Notes under the pieces: model-generated
Databases searched by the model: none
Seen by the model: only the letters and a program-made list of their open reading frames with translations
Told to the model about the DNA's origin: nothing
In this document: positions 4,871 through 9,046 of the stretch, piece by piece
Layout of the letters: the number at the start of each line of letters is the position of its first letter
Position numbering within the stretch: the first letter of the stretch is position 1
Source of the DNA: Akkermansiaceae bacterium
GTDB taxonomy: Bacteria > Verrucomicrobiota > Verrucomicrobiia > Verrucomicrobiales > Akkermansiaceae
Reading direction: 5' to 3'
NCBI GenBank assembly: GCA_023300205.1
Contig: JALZVD010000208.1
Coordinates: 1-9,046, forward strand
DNA: 9,046 bases
Program-made: the position numbers and the translations under genes

Positions 4871-7132
4871 TTAGTTGCGTTTATTTAGATGAAAAAAGCT
4901 CCTGACCTCACCATTCATCTTTCGCATCGAGAAATCCATACTATCCAGTTCCTCTGAAACCTTAAGAATATCCTTAATGATCACCTGAGCCTCTTCAAAC
5001 TCGTCCCGATCAAATGTATCTGTAATATCATCACCTCGCTCATCAAATAACTTCATCCAGTCCTTAACCCCCACCCTTATAGGATCCAACCTGAACTTGA
5101 AATCCATTCCTCCACTTTTCCCTTCCTCATTATACTCCTCAACAAAAGATTCTACAAAGGCTGGAGAAGAAGTCAAAAACATCAACTGATCATTCAAACC
5201 TATAGCCAAATTCGCGTCAAACGTAGTAATCCCTAGCTGATAACTCCAGAAGTCTATCCCATCTCTCTCAGCTAGTTCTGGTGTCCTATAATTAATTTTC
5301 TCATTTGTGAGGCGCTCTATCTTCCCTACAATCTCCTGACTCGTCGTGTCAATCTCCTCCCAGCCACTCGCTAAAGCACCTTGATCCAAAACATCGTAAC
5401 CCATTGCTAATCTTGGCACCTTACCATTCTCTAGCAACACAGTAGGAACATCAGGCACCCTTGGCATGACACCCTTCAGATCAATCACTAACGCCCCCTC
5501 ATTACCCAAGCCAAGTTTCGCTCCATCACGCACTCCCCTCCATAGATTCAGTAAATCATCACTAAACTGAGCATCCAGCATCTTAAACGTATCTGAAAAA
5601 TCCTGAAAATCTGCATTATCCACGTCATGCTCTACCGTGAGCTTAGCCACCTCGTATGCCAAATGAACAAAATCCTCTAAGCTCTGAATGACTAAATCAG
5701 TATGAGCTCCATCAGATACCCAGCTAGAAGAAACAACAGCATCTTCAGCCATCGCTATATCAGCAAGTCGCCTCTTAGACTCCAAATCATACATCCCAGA
5801 GCCTCCTCCATGAAAGCTATCCATCTTAAACCCATCTTCAAGATACGCCACACTTCCAAATCTACTTGGAGAACTAAGACTCCGTATTCCCCTACCATTA
5901 GCGCCTAATTTCCCCAATAACCCCTGAATATCTGTAGTATCTCCCAAGACACTAGTCTCTGATAGCAGCTCATTCACACCAGCTGAGAAATCCTCCATAA
6001 TCGTACTAACCTTACTCAACTCTAAAGATATTTCTTCACTCACATAGCTCACACTAACCACATCCTTATCATGATATTCCTTCAGGAACCCCACCTCTTC
6101 ATTAGCAAGAAGTGAATCACTAGGATCCTCTATAAATTTCAGCCCCTCTGAAGTATCTCCCAAATAGATCACCACATAATCTCCATAACTCCCCGCCAGC
6201 AAAGTAACCTTAAAATCTTTGAATTTCTCAGTAAACTTCTCCATATATTCAGCATCCATCCCCATCATCTCTAACTGAGGACTTCCTAAATCACTCATCG
6301 TCCCCAACCACTTCCCGTAGTTAATCTTCATCCCCTTAAAGCCTCCATAAGAATCAATAGCATCCTCCTCAAAAGGAATCTCCATCCCTGGAACCATCTC
6401 GTTCAGTCCATTAGCCATCGCCAAAGTATCCTGTATTAGCTTCGTATATCTTGCACGTTCACTCTCACTACTCACTTTAAACCCCATATACACTCTTGGC
6501 ATCTTGTAGTCATCCATCTCCAAAATTTCATCCATAACAGGAGTCATCATTCCTGCCAGAATCCCCATCATCATCTCCTGACTACCCATCGCATTCTCAC
6601 CCTCCATCGCATTCAGCATAATTTTTCCTATAAGCTTATAATACATCTTATAGTAGACAGAATACATATCACCCGTAGCCCTCATAACCTCAGCAGAACC
6701 ATCACCCATTGAGAAGAAAGCCTCTTCACCAGCAACCTTCATCATTTCCTTATACTCATCAGAGTCCAACGACTCATCAATGTCTTCACCCTCCCCCTTA
6801 GCCATTTTAGCAGCAAACTCACCTATGGCAGAATCACGCACAAGACCTATAAGCTTACCAATCCCCTGAGCATTAACAAACAGCTCTGTATCCTTCGGCA
6901 AATGCCCAGCAAAGCCTGCCACATCAGTTAGATCCGCCTCACTCACGGGGACTACCTCTTCCTGCTTCCCCAACTCAAGATTAGCTGACCCAACTTCACC
7001 TTGCTCTTCTACAGCTACCTCAGAACCAGACGTTACCTCATCCCCAGACTTCTTGTCGCTGCAAGAACTCGTAAATAAACCAAACACCAAACAAGGAACA
7101 TAAATAAACACACGCAATTTAGGTTTCATCAT
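4871..7132 (-). CDS. Large lipoprotein of unknown function (DUF3352-like N-terminal region)
   Basis: The 753-residue protein has a lipoprotein signal peptide: K3, K5 and R7, a hydrophobic core, then a lipobox-like F-T-S-S-C with C24 as the lipidation site. A Glu/Ser/Gly-rich tether follows to about residue 70. The globular part opens with AGHLPKDTELFVNAQGIG, which resembles the start of DUF3352-type proteins, though I hold this assignment loosely. No catalytic motif is visible. Residues about 169-217 are unusually methionine-rich, with 12 Met in roughly 48 residues, and I see no cysteine after C24. It is probably anchored in the outer or inner membrane facing the periplasm. AGGGG just upstream is a rare Shine-Dalgarno-like site here. 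It sits 1 nt before the ATG at 7132 but 4 nt before a second ATG at 7129, so 7129 may be the true start. The selenoprotein gene follows 71 bp downstream. Confidence 0.8.
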   Translation of the reverse strand: MMKPKLRVFIYVPCLVFGLFTSSCSDKKSGDEVTSGSEVAVEEQGEVGSANLELGKQEEVVPVSEADLTDVAGFAGHLPKDTELFVNAQGIGKLIGLVRDSAIGEFAAKMAKGEGEDIDESLDSDEYKEMMKVAGEEAFFSMGDGSAEVMRATGDMYSVYYKMYYKLIGKIMLNAMEGENAMGSQEMMMGILAGMMTPVMDEILEMDDYKMPRVYMGFKVSSESERARYTKLIQDTLAMANGLNEMVPGMEIPFEEDAIDSYGGFKGMKINYGKWLGTMSDLGSPQLEMMGMDAEYMEKFTEKFKDFKVTLLAGSYGDYVVIYLGDTSEGLKFIEDPSDSLLANEEVGFLKEYHDKDVVSVSYVSEEISLELSKVSTIMEDFSAGVNELLSETSVLGDTTDIQGLLGKLGANGRGIRSLSSPSRFGSVAYLEDGFKMDSFHGGGSGMYDLESKRRLADIAMAEDAVVSSSWVSDGAHTDLVIQSLEDFVHLAYEVAKLTVEHDVDNADFQDFSDTFKMLDAQFSDDLLNLWRGVRDGAKLGLGNEGALVIDLKGVMPRVPDVPTVLLENGKVPRLAMGYDVLDQGALASGWEEIDTTSQEIVGKIERLTNEKINYRTPELAERDGIDFWSYQLGITTFDANLAIGLNDQLMFLTSSPAFVESFVEEYNEEGKSGGMDFKFRLDPIRVGVKDWMKLFDERGDDITDTFDRDEFEEAQVIIKDILKVSEELDSMDFSMRKMNGEVRSFFHLNKRN

Positions 7133-7143
7133 TCCCCTATTTA

Positions 7144-7172
7144 TCGATACTTATTAGTTTGCGCAATCTCAA
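7144..7172 (-). promoter_or_regulatory. Possible promoter of the lipoprotein gene
   Basis: On the reverse strand TTGAGA (7167-7172, 5 of 6) and TATCGA (7144-7149, 4 of 6) are 17 nt apart, and the -10 box ends 11 nt before the ATG at 7132. The spacer contains the perfect palindrome TTGCGCAA (7159-7166), a possible operator. This 64-bp gap must also serve fpg on the other strand, for which I see no clear promoter. Confidence 0.35.
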
Positions 7173-7196
7173 TTTTGGCCTAATCATCCTCCCCTC

Positions 7197-8021
7197 ATGC
7201 CTGAACTTCCAGAAGTCGAAACAACCTGCCAAGGAATATCACCCCACCTCACTAGCAAAAAAATCACCTCCGTTGAAGTCAGAAATGGCAGCCTACGATG
7301 GCCAGTCAGTGACCAAATTCACCACCTCAAAAACATCACCCTTAAGGATCAAAACCCTGTCACTCGCAGAGCCAAATACATCCTCATCTCCCTCCCTAAA
7401 AAACAACACATCATCATCCATCTTGGCATGTCCGGAAGCCTCCGCATCTCCTCACCTGATGAACCGCTCAAGAAACACGACCACGTCATCTTTAACATCA
7501 GCTCAGGACTACAGATGCGCTATCATGACCCGCGCAGATTTGGCTGTATCCTCTGGACAGATCAGCCCATCGCTGACCACCCACTCTTCTCCAAGCTTGG
7601 CCCAGAACCACTCCTAGGAGAATTCACCGCCAGCTACCTAGTCCAGAAATCAACGCTCAAGAAAAAGTCCATCAAACAGCACATCATGGATAATCACACC
7701 GTCGTCGGTGTCGGCAACATCTACGCATGCGAAGCCCTCTTCATGGCAGGCATCCACCCCCAGCGTGAAGCAGGCAGGATTAGCAAAGCCAGACTCACCA
7801 ACCTCAGAGAAACCATCCGCCTCGTCCTCCAGAGATCCATTGACCAAGGTGGCACAACCCTCAAAGACTTCATCCAGTCAGACGGCCAGCCAGGCTACTT
7901 CAAACAACAACTCAACGTCTACGACCGTGAAGCTAAACCATGCAGAACATGTAAATCCAACATCAAACGCATCGTCCTAGGACAACGATCTACATTTTAC
8001 TGCCCAAAATGCCAGAAATAG
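7197..8021 (+). CDS. mutM: Formamidopyrimidine-DNA glycosylase (Fpg/MutM)
   Basis: The 274-residue protein is a complete, ordinary Fpg, the base-excision repair enzyme that removes 8-oxoguanine and formamidopyrimidines and cleaves the abasic site. The N-terminus MPELPEVET is diagnostic: after Met removal Pro2 is the catalytic nucleophile and Glu3 its partner. This fixes the start at 7197 even without a Shine-Dalgarno sequence. K60 in TRRAKY is the conserved DNA-binding lysine. HLGMSGSL, HDPRRFG and the helix-two-turn-helix segment VVGVGNIYACEALF are all present. The C-terminal zinc finger uses C249, C252, C269 and C272, and R264 in QRSTFYC is the conserved lesion-contacting arginine. The gene is divergent from the lipoprotein gene and 173 bp upstream of rplI. 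Its length is normal for the family. Confidence 0.97.
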   Translation: MPELPEVETTCQGISPHLTSKKITSVEVRNGSLRWPVSDQIHHLKNITLKDQNPVTRRAKYILISLPKKQHIIIHLGMSGSLRISSPDEPLKKHDHVIFNISSGLQMRYHDPRRFGCILWTDQPIADHPLFSKLGPEPLLGEFTASYLVQKSTLKKKSIKQHIMDNHTVVGVGNIYACEALFMAGIHPQREAGRISKARLTNLRETIRLVLQRSIDQGGTTLKDFIQSDGQPGYFKQQLNVYDREAKPCRTCKSNIKRIVLGQRSTFYCPKCQK

Positions 8022-8194
8022 CCTCGTTTTGAACGAAAAACCTCTAATTGCCACTTGACTCACTAACCTCACAAGAGTAAGCCTTCGCCTCCTACCCTAT
8101 GGGATAAAGGGACACGGTTCTTCTAAAGACACTTCCTCGAAGCTATTCAGAAGCCCCTGATTCAACATCAATAACATCTAACCTATATAAATAC

Positions 8195-8653
8195 ATGGCT
8201 ACTACAAAAGTAATCCTACGCACAAAAATCAACAACCTCGGCTACGAAGCTGACATCGTTAAAGTAAAAGCAGGTTTCGCTCGCAACTACCTCGTCCCAC
8301 AAGGTAAAGCATACGAAGCAACTGAAGAAAACCTCAAGAACCTCGAAGAACTCAACGCCAAGCGTGCTGAGCGCCTCGCTGCTGAACTTGCTGACTCTGA
8401 AAAGACTGCTACTAAGATCAAGAGCTTCTCTCCTAGCTTCGACCTCGAAATCGGTCAAGGTGGTAAAGCATTCGGTTCTGTTACCTCTATCGATATCCAC
8501 AAGAAGCTTGAAGCAGGCGGTATCGAAATCGAACGTAAAGCGATACAACTCGACCAACCAATCAAGACTAGTGGCAAGACTCAAGTTGAGATCAATCTTC
8601 CACAAGACGTCAAAGCTACTCTCACTATCAATGTCGTAGCGAAAGAGTCATAA
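8195..8653 (+). CDS. rplI: Large ribosomal subunit protein bL9
   Basis: The 152-residue protein matches bL9 over its whole length. The N-terminal rRNA-binding domain carries LGYEADIVKVKAGFARNYLVPQGKA (15-39), which is the family signature. A long charged connecting helix (about 40-75) and a C-terminal domain with GKAFGSVTSIDI and ending near VKATLTINVV follow. It binds 23S rRNA near the L1 stalk base. Here it stands alone with its own terminator instead of following rpsF, ssb and rpsR. The 173-bp gap upstream (8022-8194) is long enough for a promoter and leader, but I found no clear promoter or conserved leader structure in it. Codon use is biased (Lys AAG/AAA, Leu CTC, Gly GGT), as expected for a highly expressed gene. 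There is no Shine-Dalgarno sequence before the ATG. Confidence 0.97.
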   Translation: MATTKVILRTKINNLGYEADIVKVKAGFARNYLVPQGKAYEATEENLKNLEELNAKRAERLAAELADSEKTATKIKSFSPSFDLEIGQGGKAFGSVTSIDIHKKLEAGGIEIERKAIQLDQPIKTSGKTQVEINLPQDVKATLTINVVAKES

Positions 8654-8677
8654 TCTGACCTCTTATTAAATTTACAT

Positions 8678-8712
8678 AAAAGCGTCTCTGTTCAATCAGA
8701 GACGCTTTTTTT
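8678..8712 (+). terminator. Rho-independent terminator of rplI
   Basis: GCGTCTCTG (8682-8690) pairs perfectly with CAGAGACGC (8697-8705) around a 6-nt loop, followed by seven Ts (8706-8712). Flanking As (8678-8681) could extend the stem and allow weaker action on the reverse strand. It lies 24 nt after the rplI stop codon and separates it from the next gene. Confidence 0.93.
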
Positions 8713-8768
8713 GTTCCTCCTCATTTTATACATTGACTCAATACCATCAAGCTACACAGTCACACTCT

Positions 8769-9046
8769 ATGAGTAAATTATCCCAAGCAGTCAGTATCCA
8801 CCCCTATTTCAAAATCAACGAAGGCCGTCTCGAAGACTTCAAAGAAGTGATCAAATCATTCATCGAGCGCACCCAGAATGAAGAAACATGCTATTACTAC
8901 GACTTCAGCTATGACAGCGCAGAAAACACCGCCTTCTGCCGTGAAGCATATGCTGGCGCCGCTGGCGTTTTAGCACACTTAGAAAATGTAGGCGCCCAAA
9001 TCGAACTAGCACTTACCATGTCAGAAATGACCACTCTTGAAATCCA
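8769..9046 (+). CDS. ABM-like monooxygenase domain protein, 3' end cut by the window
   Basis: The frame stays open from ATG 8769 to the end of the window, 92 codons plus 2 nt, with no stop. The start MSKLSQAVSIHPYFKINEGRLEDF, then YYYDFSYDSAENTAFCREAY and AGVLAHLENVG, matches the pattern of small dimeric alpha-beta barrel proteins of the antibiotic-biosynthesis-monooxygenase (ABM, quinol monooxygenase-like) type. In that family a first strand and helix are followed by a strand, then R-E-x-Y and a helix ending in H-L-x-N. The family is usually about 95-110 residues, so only the last few residues may be missing. Substrate is unknown; many such proteins are poorly characterised. It is cytoplasmic, with no signal peptide. 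It begins 56 bp after the rplI terminator and probably has its own promoter. Confidence 0.75.
   Translation, partial: MSKLSQAVSIHPYFKINEGRLEDFKEVIKSFIERTQNEETCYYYDFSYDSAENTAFCREAYAGAAGVLAHLENVGAQIELALTMSEMTTLEI

Noticed and set aside
7159..7617. Forward frame of 152 codons overlapping the start of fpg
   Set aside because: It is Ser/Thr/Pro-rich noise in another frame of fpg, whose own frame has all catalytic motifs.
8023..8040. Terminator after fpg (TCGTT/AACGA with a 3-nt loop)
   Set aside because: The stem has only 5 bp and is followed by As, not Ts, on the forward strand.
8055..8083. Promoter of rplI with TTGACT as the -35 box
   Set aside because: The sequence 17 nt downstream (TAAGCC) is a poor -10 box; the -35 match alone is not enough.
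8216..8605. Reverse-strand reading frame of 129 codons opposite rplI
   Set aside because: It lies entirely within the well-supported bL9 gene and resembles no protein; it is a by-product of the biased codons of rplI.

Overview
The window looks like chromosomal core sequence from a Gram-negative bacterium, most likely of the Verrucomicrobiota (or the wider Planctomycetota-Verrucomicrobiota group). The reasons are an exported protein with a C-terminal SHD1-like domain, an ECF sigma factor followed by a membrane protein and a PDZ protein, a large lipoprotein with no obvious assigned family, A+T-leaning codon use, and almost no Shine-Dalgarno sequences ahead of the genes. The phylum call is inference; no rRNA gene or marker tree is available here. 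I see no mobile element, CRISPR array or phage gene.

Layout, left to right. A complete tRNA-Cys(GCA) with encoded CCA is followed by a strong terminator (about 1-115). Four forward genes follow: a PPP-family metallophosphatase (256-924), an ECF sigma factor (995-1636), a single-pass membrane protein that is probably its partner (1690-2259), and an exported PDZ protein with a duplicated C-terminal motif (2444-3835). A region with two oppositely oriented terminators separates these from two reverse-strand genes. These are an exported thioredoxin-like protein with an in-frame UGA (4062-4799) and, upstream of it, a 753-residue lipoprotein (4871-7132). Divergent from the lipoprotein gene run fpg/mutM (7197-8021), rplI encoding ribosomal protein bL9 (8195-8653) with its terminator, and a gene cut by the window edge that resembles ABM-type monooxygenases (8769-9046).

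The main discovery is the reverse-strand gene at 4062-4799. Ordinary annotation would report two unrelated pieces: a 60-residue peptide with a signal sequence, and a 167-residue protein starting at an internal Met. The two pieces are in the same frame and are separated by a single TGA at 4617-4619. Reading TGA as selenocysteine gives one 245-residue exported protein with a U-P-T-C (UxxC) redox motif at the active-site position of a thioredoxin fold, a cis-Pro-type motif (S-M-P) further on, and a C-terminal SHD1-like domain. The only cysteine in the whole protein is the one three residues after the UGA. A bacterial-SECIS-like hairpin starts about 13 nt after the UGA, and its 5-nt apical loop begins 22 nt after it. 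I interpret this as an undescribed or little-described selenoprotein. The selenocysteine machinery (selA, selB, selC, selD) is not in the window, so confirmation needs the rest of the genome.

Functionally, the sigma factor, membrane protein and PDZ protein look like an envelope-sensing module. The lipoprotein and the selenoprotein are both extracytoplasmic and lie on the same strand 71 bp apart, so they may be co-expressed.
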